The notes beneath the pieces are model-generated. The model had not been told where the DNA came from. It was given only the letters and a program-made list of their open reading frames with translations, and did no database searches. From Myxococcota bacterium (GTDB lineage: Bacteria; Myxococcota_A; Bradymonadia; UBA7976; UBA1532), in assembly GCA_963169045.1 (NCBI GenBank), contig CAUJDF010000103.1:62001-126000 (forward strand): DNA of 64,000 nucleotides, in the 5' to 3' direction. Shown here one piece after another: positions 29,320 through 37,714 of this stretch. Positions within the stretch are counted from its first letter, which is position 1; each line of letters begins with the position of its first letter. Both the position numbers and the translations under genes were made by a program.

Positions 29320-30699
29320 ATGAGCGACGCCCCGGAGTGGCCCGGACCGCGCGTGCGCGAGGCGCTGCGGCGCGGCGCCTTCGACATGCAGGCGATCTAC
29401 CGCGCGCTGGTGTTCGACGAGGCGCGGAGCCATGGCTGCCGGCTCGTCGACCTCGACGGCCGCAAGTACCTGGATCTGTTCTCGAACTTCGCGCTCGGCG
29501 CGCTCGGGTACAACCACCCGGCGCTGCTCGACGTGGCGCGCTCCGAGGCGTTCGCCCGCGCGGCGGTCAACCCGACGTCGACGCCATTCGTGACGGCGCC
29601 CGGCTGGTTCGACTACGTCGAGGCGCTGCAGGCGCGGTACGCGCCGCCGGGCATGGCGAAGGTGTTCTGCGTCGACGGCGGCGGCGAGGGCGTCGACGCG
29701 GCGCTCAAGGCGGCGTTCATCGTGCTCGGCGAGCGGCGGCGCGTGGCGGCCGGGCTGCCGGCGAACCCGCTCGAGCTGCCGACGGACGCGCAGCGCGCGA
29801 TGCTCGAGAACGCGGGCACCGACGCGGTGGTGGTGAGCTTCGAGGGCGGCTTCCACGGGCGCGGCCTCGGCCCGCTCTCGGCGACCCACAGCAAGGCGAT
29901 CCACAAGGCGGACCAGCCGGCGTTCCCGTGGCCGCAGGTGCCGTTCCCGGCGAACCGCTTTCCGCGCGACCAGTTCCTCGAGACGAACGCGCGCGCCGAG
30001 GCGACCGCGCTCGACGCGCTCGCTCGCGTCCTCGACCAGCACCGCGACCGGGTGGCGGCCGTGCTCGTGGAGCCGATCCAGGGCGAGGGCGGCGACCGGC
30101 ACGCGAGCGCGGCGTTCTTCCGCGGCGTACAGGCGCTGGCGCAGCAGGCCGGCGCGGCGTTCGTCCTCGACGAGGTGCAGACCGGCGCCGGCCTCACCGG
30201 CACGCTGTGGGCCCACGAGCAGCTCGCGCTGCCGTCCCCGCCCGACATGGTCGTCTTCGGCAAGAAGATGCAGCTCGGCGGCTTCTTCGCGACGGCGGCA
30301 TACGACATCCGGCAGTTCGGGCGCATGTACCAGACGCGCAACGGCGACCGGGCGCGGGCGATGCTCGGGCTTGCGGTGCTCGACACGATCGAGGCCGAGG
30401 GGCTGCTCGAGTACGTGCGGCGGACGGGCGCGTACTTCCTCAGCCGGCTCGAGGCGCTGTGCGAGGCGCATCCGGACCTGGCGACCGAGCCCCGCGGACG
30501 CGGCTTCATGCTCGCCTTCGACCTGCCGACACCGGCGCTGCGCGACGACTTCCTGAAGCGCGCGCTGCGCCGCGGCGTTTTCGCGAGCTACACCGGTACG
30601 CGCTCGGTGCGCCTGCGGCCGCACCTCGTGACCAGCGTCGCCGAGGTCGACGAGGCCTGCGACGCCTTCGACGCCGTGCTGGGCGAGATGCGCGCGTGA
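29320..30699 (+). CDS. Class III PLP aminotransferase (lysine 6-/GABA-aminotransferase-like)
   Basis: The 459-aa cytoplasmic enzyme starts at ATG 29320 behind GAGGGAGCG. The fold-type I signature is complete: FEGGFHGR, VEPIQGEGGDRH, DEVQTGAG with the PLP ring Asp, and the Schiff-base lysine in FGKKMQLGG. The EPIQGEGGD/DEVQTG combination groups it with eukaryote-type GABA transaminases and L-lysine 6-transaminases, which act on omega-amino groups. The donor cannot be named from sequence. It is translationally coupled (GTGA) to the GNAT gene and, through it, to a second aminotransferase of the same class, an unusual arrangement. Confidence 0.9.
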   Translation: MSDAPEWPGPRVREALRRGAFDMQAIYRALVFDEARSHGCRLVDLDGRKYLDLFSNFALGALGYNHPALLDVARSEAFARAAVNPTSTPFVTAPGWFDYVEALQARYAPPGMAKVFCVDGGGEGVDAALKAAFIVLGERRRVAAGLPANPLELPTDAQRAMLENAGTDAVVVSFEGGFHGRGLGPLSATHSKAIHKADQPAFPWPQVPFPANRFPRDQFLETNARAEATALDALARVLDQHRDRVAAVLVEPIQGEGGDRHASAAFFRGVQALAQQAGAAFVLDEVQTGAGLTGTLWAHEQLALPSPPDMVVFGKKMQLGGFFATAAYDIRQFGRMYQTRNGDRARAMLGLAVLDTIEAEGLLEYVRRTGAYFLSRLEALCEAHPDLATEPRGRGFMLAFDLPTPALRDDFLKRALRRGVFASYTGTRSVRLRPHLVTSVAEVDEACDAFDAVLGEMRA

Positions 30700-31436
30700 G
30701 GATCGAGCCGGTCGGCGCGGACGGCTTCGATGAGGCCTATGCGCTGCTCGACGCGGAGTTCGGGCCGCGCGGCGAGCTCGAGCGGCGCGACGTGCTCGCC
30801 GCGTGGCTCGCCGACGGCGAGCGCCGCGCCGGCGACCTGCGCATGCGCTACCACCTGCTCCTCGCGCGCGACGACGAGGGCGCGCCGGCGGGCGTGCGCG
30901 ACTGCTACGTGACCTGGACCGAGCGCGTGTGCGTGGTCTACCTCGCGCACGTGCTGGTGCTGCCGCCGTACCGCCGGACGGGCCTCGCGCGGCGCCTGCG
31001 CGCGACGCCGGTCGAGCTCGGGCGGGCGGCGGCGCCCGGCGCGGACCTCGTGCTCGCCGCCGAGATGGAGCCCCCCGACGAGCGCCCCGAGACGCGCGTC
31101 CGACTGCTCGCCTACGCGAGCGACGGCTTCGCGGCGATCCCGTGGGCCGTCGTGCCGTACCACCAGCCCGACTTCCGCGACCTCGACGCGCTCGGCGCCG
31201 CGCCCGCGCCGCTGCCGTTGCTGCTCGTCGTGAAGCACGTCGGGCACGAGGCGCGCGGCTGGCTGCCGGCGCCGCTCGCCGCGGCCTGCGTCGAGCACCT
31301 GTACGCCGTCTTCGCGACCCACTGCCGGCCGCGCGACCTCGAGGCGCCGCGGCGGCGCGCCCTCGACGCGCTCGCCGCGAGCGGCCTCGAGCGCGTGCCC
31401 CTGCTCGACCTCGCCGCCCTTTCGGAGGCCCCATGA
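30696..31436 (+). CDS. GNAT-family N-acyltransferase-like protein
   Basis: The 246-aa protein starts at GTG 30696 inside the preceding stop (GTGA) and ends inside the next start (ATGA). The GNAT core is visible: a strand YLAHVLVLPPYR leading into the acyl-CoA pyrophosphate loop RRTGLA (matching R/Q-x-x-G-x-G/A). After it come motifs LAAEMEPP, LLAYASDGFAAIPW and YHQPDFRDL, followed by a C-terminal helical part with ATHCRPRDLE. The protein at 36453-37676 shares this whole layout, so the two are paralogues. Position between two aminotransferases suggests it acylates an amine or amino acid handled by them; this is inference. Confidence 0.8.
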   Translation: MRIEPVGADGFDEAYALLDAEFGPRGELERRDVLAAWLADGERRAGDLRMRYHLLLARDDEGAPAGVRDCYVTWTERVCVVYLAHVLVLPPYRRTGLARRLRATPVELGRAAAPGADLVLAAEMEPPDERPETRVRLLAYASDGFAAIPWAVVPYHQPDFRDLDALGAAPAPLPLLLVVKHVGHEARGWLPAPLAAACVEHLYAVFATHCRPRDLEAPRRRALDALAASGLERVPLLDLAALSEAP

Positions 31437-32815
31437 TCCCCGACGAGCCCACGCACGCGGTCGTCCGCACCGCCGTCCCCGGCCCGGCCAGCGAGGCGCT
31501 GCGCGCGCGCCACGGCCGCTACCAGGACGCGCGCACCGTCCACGTGTACCAGGACGCGCGCAAGAGCCGCGGCAACTACCTGGTCGACGTCGACGGCAAC
31601 GTCCTGCTCGACGTGTACACGCACATCGCGTGCGTGCCACTCGGCTACAACCACCCGGATTTATTGAAGTCCTGGCACGACGGCCGCTTCGACTGGGCCG
31701 CGGGCTTCCGGCCCGCGCTCGGCGTGGCGCCGCCGCCCGAGTACGTCGACCTCGTCGAGCACACGCTGATGCGCATCGCGCCGGCGGGGATGAGCCACGT
31801 GGTCACGGTGACCACCGGCACCGAGGCGGTCGAGAACGCGCTCAAAGCGGCTTTCATCGCGTTCATGCGCCGGCGCCGCGGGGGCGCGCCGCCCACACCC
31901 GAGGACCTGGCCGCGTGCCTGCTGAACCGGCAGGCGGGCACCGCCGCCCTGAAGGTCGTCTCGTTCGAGGGCGGCTTCCACGGCCGCACGCTCGGATCGC
32001 TGTCGGCGACGCGCTCCAAACCCGTGCACAAGCTCGACTTCCCGGCGTTCGACTGGCCGGTGGTCCCCTTCCCCGCCAGCCGCTTCCCGCTCGACGCGCA
32101 CGCCGACACGAACCGCGAGGCCGAGGCGCGCTCGCTCGAAGCCGTGGAGGCCGCGCTGCGCGCCGGCGACGTGGCGGCGCTGATCGTGGAGCCGATCCAG
32201 GGCGAAGGCGGCGACCGCCACGCCAGCGCCGACTTCTTCCGCGCGCTGCGCCGGCTCACGAGCGAGCACGGCTGCGCGTTCATCGTCGACGAGGTGCAGA
32301 CGGGCGGCGGCGCCACCGGGCGCTGGTGGGCGCACGAGGCCTGGGGCCTCGCCGAGCCGCCGGACCTCGTGACGTTCTCCAAGAAGATGCAGATCGGCGG
32401 CTACTACTGCCGCGAGGTGTTCCACCCGGCGGAGCCGTACCGCATCTTCAACACGTTCCTCGGGGATCCGCTGCGGACGGCGCAGCTCGGCGTGGTCGTC
32501 GAGGTGGTGGAGCGCGACGGGCTCCTCGACCGGGTGCAACGGAGCGGCGCGCGACTGCTCGCGGGGCTGCACGGGCTGACCGCGCGGCATCCCGAGGTGT
32601 TCTCGGCGCCGCGCGGCGTCGGCACCTTCGCCGCCATCGACGTGTGCGACGCGTCGACGCGCGACCGCGTGCTCTTCGCGGCGCGCCAGATCGGGCTGGA
32701 AGCGGGCGGCTCCGGCGACCGGTCCATCCGCTTCCGCCCGGCGCTGGTCCTCGCGGACCGTCACGTGGACGAGTGTCTCGACCTGCTCGAGCGCGCCGCC
32801 GTGTCGCTGCCGTAG
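31433..32815 (+). CDS. Class III PLP aminotransferase, eukaryote-type GABA transaminase-like
   Basis: The 460-aa enzyme starts at ATG 31433 (ATGA overlap). It carries FEGGFHGRTLGSLSATRSK, VEPIQGEGGDRHAS, VDEVQTGGGATGRWWAHE and the PLP lysine in FSKKMQIGGYY. The stretch PYRIFNTFLGDP is characteristic of animal/fungal-type 4-aminobutyrate transaminases, closer than typical bacterial GabT. Probable reaction: transfer of an omega-amino group to 2-oxoglutarate. No succinate-semialdehyde dehydrogenase gene accompanies it. Its stop is one base from the stop of the convergent gene at 32817. Confidence 0.9.
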   Translation: MIPDEPTHAVVRTAVPGPASEALRARHGRYQDARTVHVYQDARKSRGNYLVDVDGNVLLDVYTHIACVPLGYNHPDLLKSWHDGRFDWAAGFRPALGVAPPPEYVDLVEHTLMRIAPAGMSHVVTVTTGTEAVENALKAAFIAFMRRRRGGAPPTPEDLAACLLNRQAGTAALKVVSFEGGFHGRTLGSLSATRSKPVHKLDFPAFDWPVVPFPASRFPLDAHADTNREAEARSLEAVEAALRAGDVAALIVEPIQGEGGDRHASADFFRALRRLTSEHGCAFIVDEVQTGGGATGRWWAHEAWGLAEPPDLVTFSKKMQIGGYYCREVFHPAEPYRIFNTFLGDPLRTAQLGVVVEVVERDGLLDRVQRSGARLLAGLHGLTARHPEVFSAPRGVGTFAAIDVCDASTRDRVLFAARQIGLEAGGSGDRSIRFRPALVLADRHVDECLDLLERAAVSLP

Positions 32816-32816
32816 G

Positions 32817-33392
32817 CTACTTCTCGTCCTCGGGCACGTTCGTGTTCGTCGTGTCGCGCATCTCCTCGATCACGCGGTCGCCGGGACCCGGCTCGGTCGT
32901 GCCGCGGATGTCGTCCTCGACGCTCTCCACGTCGTCTTCGAGGTCGTCGTCGCGCTCCTCGGGACCACCGCCGCGCACCGGCTGAATCTCGCCGAAGTCC
33001 AGCTCGAGCGCGCGCGCCGTCTGCAGGTCGAGGCGCGTCGTGACCTTGCCGCCCTCCGCCTTCTGGAAGGCGCCGAGGGCGCCGTACGTCAGCGGGCCGA
33101 CGATGCCGTCGATCTCGCCCTCGTAGTAGCCGCGCTCCTGGAGCGCCTTCTGCAACTCGCGGATCTCGTTGCGGTTCAGCGCGGAGAGCTTCATCTGCTC
33201 GACCTGCGGCTCTTCGGCGCGGGCCTGCTTCGCCTCGACCGTCCGCGCGCGCTCCTCGGCGCGGTGCTGCTGCTGGTCCATCTGCTGCTCGCGGCGGGCG
33301 GTGTCGTCGTCGACGCCGGTCGCCATCGCCATCGGGGCCGCGCCGCAGACGAGCGCCGCGGCGCACAGGAGCCTGAGCATCTTGCGGGTCAT
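32817..33392 (-). CDS. Exported peptidoglycan-binding-domain protein
   Basis: The 191-aa product starts at ATG 33392 behind GAGGAGGTG; an ATG 14 codons upstream lacks such a site. A signal peptide ends near AMA (residue 24), followed by a Gln/Glu/Arg-rich helical segment, likely coiled coil (residues 28-65). One PG_binding_1 domain comes next (IRELQKALQERGYYEGEIDGIVGPLTYGALGAFQ). The tail is acidic and disordered. The protein probably attaches to the cell wall in the periplasm. No catalytic domain is present. Confidence 0.88.
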   Translation of the reverse strand: MTRKMLRLLCAAALVCGAAPMAMATGVDDDTARREQQMDQQQHRAEERARTVEAKQARAEEPQVEQMKLSALNRNEIRELQKALQERGYYEGEIDGIVGPLTYGALGAFQKAEGGKVTTRLDLQTARALELDFGEIQPVRGGGPEERDDDLEDDVESVEDDIRGTTEPGPGDRVIEEMRDTTNTNVPEDEK

Positions 33393-33533
33393 GGAACACC
33401 TCCTCGGGGCTTTCAAGGAGGGAGGCAGCATCATCCGTGCCGCGACCCGCGGCCACCCATCGGGGGTTCACCGGGGGTCGGGGTGGGGCAGAACGCCGCA
33501 GGCGGGGGCGACGCAGGCGTCCGCGCCCGTGGA

Positions 33534-36362
33534 TCAGCGGCCGCGCCGGCGGGGTCGGAGGGCGAGGAGGCCGAGCATCAGCGCGGCGAACGCGCCGCCA
33601 CCGCCCGGAGTGGTCTCGCAGTCGCAGCCGCCGTCGTCGACGTCGCCTTCGGTCTCGAGGGGGCCGTCGTCGCCGCCCGAGCCGGCGTCGTCGCCACCCG
33701 AGCCGGCGTCGACGCCGCCGCCCGCACCGCCACCGCCGGGGCCCGCGCCCGGGCCGCCGCCGGGACCCGCGCCCGGGCCGCCGCCGGGACCCGCGCCCGG
33801 GCCGCCGCCGGGACCCGCGCCCGGGCCGCCGCCGGGACCCGCGCCCGGGCCGCCGCCGGGACCCGCCCCCGGACCCGCGCCCGGGCCGCCGCCGGGGCCC
33901 GCGCCCGGACCCGCGCCCGGGCCGCCGCCGGGACCCGCCCCCGGACCCGCGCCCGGGCCGCCGCCGCCGCCCGCGCCGCCCGCGCCGCCCGCGCCGCCCG
34001 CGCCGCCCGCGCCGCCCGCGCCGCCCGCGTCCGCGGGCACGCCCGCGTCCACCACCGGCGCGTCCTCGTCGCACGCGTCGCCCACGCCATCGCCGTCGGT
34101 GTCCGCCTGGTCGGCGTCCGCCACGTCGGGGCACAGGTCGTCGTCGTCGGCCACGCTGTCGCCGTCCCGGTCGCCCTCGCAGGCGTCGCCGGTGCCGTCC
34201 AGGTCGCGGTCGCCCTGGTCCGCGTTCGCCCGCCCCGGACAGTTGTCGATGGCGTCGGGCACGCCGTCGCCGTCGTCGTCGTCGCACGCGTCGCCGCGCC
34301 CGTCCCCGTCGGCATCGCGCTGGTCCGGGTTGGCGAGCGCCGGGCAGTTGTCCACGTCGCCGCACACGCCGTCCTGGTCGGCGTCGCCGGCCTCGTCGGC
34401 GGGACAGTCGTCGCAGGCGTCGCCCAGCTCGTCGCCGTCGGCGTCCGCCTGGTCCGCGTTCGGCGCGCCCGGGCAGTTGTCGGCCGAGTCGCCGAGCCCG
34501 TCGCCGTCGGCGTCCACCTCCCGGATCTCGATGGTGTCGGTCGCGGTGAGGCCGCTCGCGTCGGTCGCGGTGAGGACGACGCGGAAATAGGTCGTGGATC
34601 CGCGCCCATGGGACTCGTAGACGAGGTCGGCGGACGGCCCGTCGGCGGCGAGCCACGGGTGCTCGTGCTCGTCGTGGACCAGCACGCCCTCCCAGCGCAG
34701 CGCGGCCACGCCGTCCTCGGCGTCGATGCCCTCGCCGCGCAGCTCGACCACGTCGCCGACGCGGAAGCGGTCGCCGGGGCTCGGGCTGAGGATGCGCGCC
34801 ACCGGCGGCGTGTTGTCGACGGTGACGAGGACCTCGGCGGTGTCGCTGCTCGCGCCGTCGCTCACCGTCAGCCGCGCGACGTAGTCGCCGCCCGAGGCGT
34901 ACACGTGCACCGGGTCCGCCGCGTCGCTGCCCTCGCCGTCGCCGAACGCCCAGCGGTACGTCAGCTCGTCGCCGTCGGGATCCGCCGAGGCGCTGCCAGT
35001 GAACTGCACGCGCAGGGGCGCCGCGCCGCTGATGGGATCGGCGCTCGCGACCGCCACCGGCGGCACGTTCTCGCCCCCGGGGAAGCGGATGCGAAAGACC
35101 GCGCCGTCCCACAGCGACGGGTACAGCAGGTCGCCGTTGACGGGGTCGGTGGTGAGGTCGACGGGCGACCCCATGTCCGTGGCGAACGGGATGACCTCGG
35201 TCACGCGGTCGTTCTCGTCGACCCGGGCAGCGTGGATCCATTGCTGGCCGTAGTCGGCGACGAACATCGCCCCCCGGAAGCGCGCCGGGTAGCCGCGCCC
35301 GGTGTAGAACGCGATGCCGCCGAGCGCGTTGGCCATCAAGCCATGGCCGCGGGGCTCCCAGTGGTGGAACTCGAGGATGCCGCGCACGAGCGCGCCCTCG
35401 TCGAGCTGCTGGCAGCGATTGCCGGCTTCCCAGTAGGCGGGCCAGCGGTCGGGCCCCTCGCGGCACGGCCAGCCGAAGTTCTCGCCGCCGCGCGCGACGT
35501 TGACCTCCTCCCACGTGCCGTGACCGACGTCGCCGATGTAGAGCCGCCCCGTCCCCGGCCGCACCTGGAACCGGAAGGGGTTGCGCAGACCGTCGGCCCA
35601 GACCATCGAGGCGACGTCGCCGGGATCGCCGGTGAAGTAGGGGTTGCCGGGCACGCCCGCCGCGCGGTCGCCGTCGACGTTCAGGCGCAGCACCTTGCCG
35701 CCGCGGCTGTCGAGGAGCTGCGAGCGCCAGGCGCCGACGTCGTGGGCGTCGCCGAAGAGCTCGGCGCAGCGCGGGTCGTACTCGGTCGTGTCCTGACCGT
35801 AGTCGACGAGGTCGTAGTGCGCGCCGTCGCCCGAGCCGGCGAACAGCGTGCCGTCGGGGGCGAACCGGATCGAGCCGATGGCGTGGCTCGAGTGGCAGTG
35901 CGGAAAGCCGGAGCGCGCGTCCTGGCCGACCAGCACCGTGCGCGAGCCGGGATCGGCGCGGTCGTCGACCACGCGGTAGCGGACGAGCCGACCGAACGAC
36001 GCCGTCACCGACGGCTCGTCCGGCGCGCCGAACACCGGGTCGACCACGTACAGGAAGAAGATCAGGCCGTTGCGGTCGAAGTCGGGGTGCAGCGCCATGC
36101 CGACGAAGCCGCGATCGCCGGCGTCCCCGGCCTCGTCGCTGAGGTCGATGACCGGCCCCGCCACCCGCCGCCCGTCGCGCACGAGCCAGACGGTGCCGCG
36201 CTTCTCGGCCACGAACAGGTCGCGGCCGTCGCGCGTGAACTCGAGGGCGACCGGCTGGTTGAAGCCGTCGGCCTCCACGGTGCGGACGAACCCCTCCGGC
36301 AGCGCCTGCGCGCCTGCCGTGGCAGCCGCGAGCACGCCGAGGAGCGACATGAATCGCTTCAT
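33534..36362 (-). CDS. Sugar dehydrogenase-like (GSDH), PKD and TSP3 protein with MYXO-CTERM tail
   Basis: The 942-aa product starts at ATG 36362 behind GGGAGAGG. Order of parts: signal peptide (to about residue 20); a glucose/sorbosone dehydrogenase-type propeller (21-430; GFVGMALHPDF, HCHSSHAIGSIRFAPDG, GLRNPFRF, NFGWPCREG); a PKD domain (about 435-515; YRWAFGDGEG); an Ig-like domain (515-615); about six TSP3 units (615-770); a Gly/Pro/Ala linker; and a C-terminal CDC then hydrophobic segment and RPRRRGR. The tail matches the MYXO-CTERM sorting signal, so the protein is probably lipid- or surface-anchored after processing. PQQ is the usual cofactor of this propeller family. The substrate is unknown. 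Confidence 0.9.
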   Translation of the reverse strand: MKRFMSLLGVLAAATAGAQALPEGFVRTVEADGFNQPVALEFTRDGRDLFVAEKRGTVWLVRDGRRVAGPVIDLSDEAGDAGDRGFVGMALHPDFDRNGLIFFLYVVDPVFGAPDEPSVTASFGRLVRYRVVDDRADPGSRTVLVGQDARSGFPHCHSSHAIGSIRFAPDGTLFAGSGDGAHYDLVDYGQDTTEYDPRCAELFGDAHDVGAWRSQLLDSRGGKVLRLNVDGDRAAGVPGNPYFTGDPGDVASMVWADGLRNPFRFQVRPGTGRLYIGDVGHGTWEEVNVARGGENFGWPCREGPDRWPAYWEAGNRCQQLDEGALVRGILEFHHWEPRGHGLMANALGGIAFYTGRGYPARFRGAMFVADYGQQWIHAARVDENDRVTEVIPFATDMGSPVDLTTDPVNGDLLYPSLWDGAVFRIRFPGGENVPPVAVASADPISGAAPLRVQFTGSASADPDGDELTYRWAFGDGEGSDAADPVHVYASGGDYVARLTVSDGASSDTAEVLVTVDNTPPVARILSPSPGDRFRVGDVVELRGEGIDAEDGVAALRWEGVLVHDEHEHPWLAADGPSADLVYESHGRGSTTYFRVVLTATDASGLTATDTIEIREVDADGDGLGDSADNCPGAPNADQADADGDELGDACDDCPADEAGDADQDGVCGDVDNCPALANPDQRDADGDGRGDACDDDDGDGVPDAIDNCPGRANADQGDRDLDGTGDACEGDRDGDSVADDDDLCPDVADADQADTDGDGVGDACDEDAPVVDAGVPADAGGAGGAGGAGGAGGAGGAGGGGGPGAGPGAGPGGGPGAGPGAGPGGGPGAGPGAGPGGGPGAGPGGGPGAGPGGGPGAGPGGGPGAGPGGGPGAGPGGGGAGGGVDAGSGGDDAGSGGDDGPLETEGDVDDGGCDCETTPGGGGAFAALMLGLLALRPRRRGR
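33735..34029 (-). repeat. 24-bp-based tandem tract encoding Gly-Pro-Gly-Ala linker
   Basis: The block carries repeated GGGACCCGCGCCCGGGCCGC-type units of 24 bp and shorter 12-bp variants, followed by GCC-CGC triplets. It encodes the GPGAGPGG/GGA linker just before the sorting tail. The regular sub-structure implies recent expansion. Confidence 0.88.
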
Positions 36363-36452
36363 GAGCCTCTCCCGCCAACAGCCGTCCGATGCGGGAGCGC
36401 GCCATCGGGGTTGCCGGCGATCGGGCTTGCCAGGGCGGGCGGCGGACCGCCG

Positions 36453-37676
36453 TCAAGTGCTGCCGAAGCGGTCCGTGAGCTCGAAGTCGATGGTGTCGTT
36501 GTCGCCGGGCAGGGCGTCCGGCTCGGGCGGGATGGGCTCGCCGTCCCAGGCGAACTCGCGGTCGCGGTTGCCGTAGACCCAGTGCGGACGGTTCTCGAGC
36601 TCGGCGGCGATGCGGGCGAGCTCCTCGTCGAGCAGGCGCGGGTTGCGCGCGATGCGCTCGCGGACGCCGCTCTGCAGATACTCGCGCACGTCGGGGACGT
36701 CGGGGTAGTAGCGCGAGTAGACGAACGGCCGGTACAGGCGCTTGAGGCGGTGCAGGTCGCGCGGACCGGTGGGCAGGGGCAGCAGGCGGACGGCGTCCTT
36801 GCCGGCGGCGGCGCGCTGCTCGAGGCGCCGCACCACCAGGTCGAGGCTCGACTGCAGCAGCTCCGGCTCGCAGTGGCAGCGGAACTCGTCGTAGAGCAGC
36901 CGCATGACCGCCTGCGCTTCTTCGATGGGCAGCAGCGCCTGGCGCTCGCGTCCCATGCGACGCAGCAGGATCGCGAACGGCACCGGGCGGTTCCCCGTCT
37001 GCCTGATCTCCTCCGGTGGCCGGAAATCCGGCTGCAGGTAGGGAAAGTAGCGCGGGTCGATCGCGTCGAAGCCGCCGCGCCCATAGAACAACAGGCGCTG
37101 CCACGAGGCGCGCAGCTCGGGCGCGAAGTACTCCATCTCCGCGCAGAGGTTGAGGCGCATCCCGAAGTGCCTGCCCGGCGCGTCGGGGAGCGGCAGCTGC
37201 ACGCAGCCGCGCGCGCCGAGGTCGGCCAGGTAGCGCACCGCCAGCTCCACCGGCGCGATGCGCAGCCAGTACGAGAGCACGGTGCCGCGCGCCTCCGGCA
37301 GGATGTAGATGTGCGAGAGGTAGACGAGGCACAGGTCCGCGTCGTAGGACGGGTTCACGAGCACCGTGCCGTCGCGCACGCCGCGGATGTCGCCCTCGGG
37401 GCCGCGCGCGACGAGCAGGAAGTAGCGGTAGTAGGTGCCGTTGGCGTCGGGCGTGAACGGGTCGTCGCGCAGGAAGCCGCGGATGACCTCCTCGCGCTCC
37501 ATCTCGCCGTGGCCGCCGAAGGCGTCCCACAGGAACTGGAAGGCCAGGTGGAAGTCGGGGTCGTCCGGGTGCTCGATCGACCAGAGCTCGTACTTGCGGG
37601 TCTCGCGCTCGATCATCTCCACCACGTCGAGGTGGTAGAGATCGCGAAGACAGAGGCGGATCCGCTGGCGACTCAA
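36453..37676 (-). CDS. GNAT-like protein with degenerate acyl-CoA loop and extra C-terminal domain
   Basis: The 407-aa protein starts at TTG 37676, with GGAG 7-10 bases upstream; no ATG gives the full N-terminus. It has the same order of motifs as the GNAT protein at 30696: YRYFLLVARGPEGDIRGVRDG, LVYLSHIYILPEA, LCAEMEYF, LFYGRGGFDAID and PYLQPDF. The loop that binds the CoA pyrophosphate reads RGTVLS instead of the canonical RxxGxG/A, so both glycine positions are altered and acetyl-CoA binding may be lost. A further 150 residues at the C-terminus are absent from the shorter paralogue. Only 38 bp separate its start from the divergent FAD oxidoreductase gene. Confidence 0.7.
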   Translation of the reverse strand: MSRQRIRLCLRDLYHLDVVEMIERETRKYELWSIEHPDDPDFHLAFQFLWDAFGGHGEMEREEVIRGFLRDDPFTPDANGTYYRYFLLVARGPEGDIRGVRDGTVLVNPSYDADLCLVYLSHIYILPEARGTVLSYWLRIAPVELAVRYLADLGARGCVQLPLPDAPGRHFGMRLNLCAEMEYFAPELRASWQRLLFYGRGGFDAIDPRYFPYLQPDFRPPEEIRQTGNRPVPFAILLRRMGRERQALLPIEEAQAVMRLLYDEFRCHCEPELLQSSLDLVVRRLEQRAAAGKDAVRLLPLPTGPRDLHRLKRLYRPFVYSRYYPDVPDVREYLQSGVRERIARNPRLLDEELARIAAELENRPHWVYGNRDREFAWDGEPIPPEPDALPGDNDTIDFELTDRFGST

Positions 37677-37714
37677 GAGAGCTCCACGGCGCGCCGGCGC
37701 CGGTTCTTCCGAGA

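Noticed and set aside
29320-32815. Ectoine synthesis operon
   Set aside because: No ectoine synthase gene, two aminotransferases rather than one, and the GNAT has its own distinct family layout.
33735-34029. Regular repeats considered as a CRISPR array
   Set aside because: Units are contiguous, in frame, have no unique spacers and code for a Gly/Pro linker.
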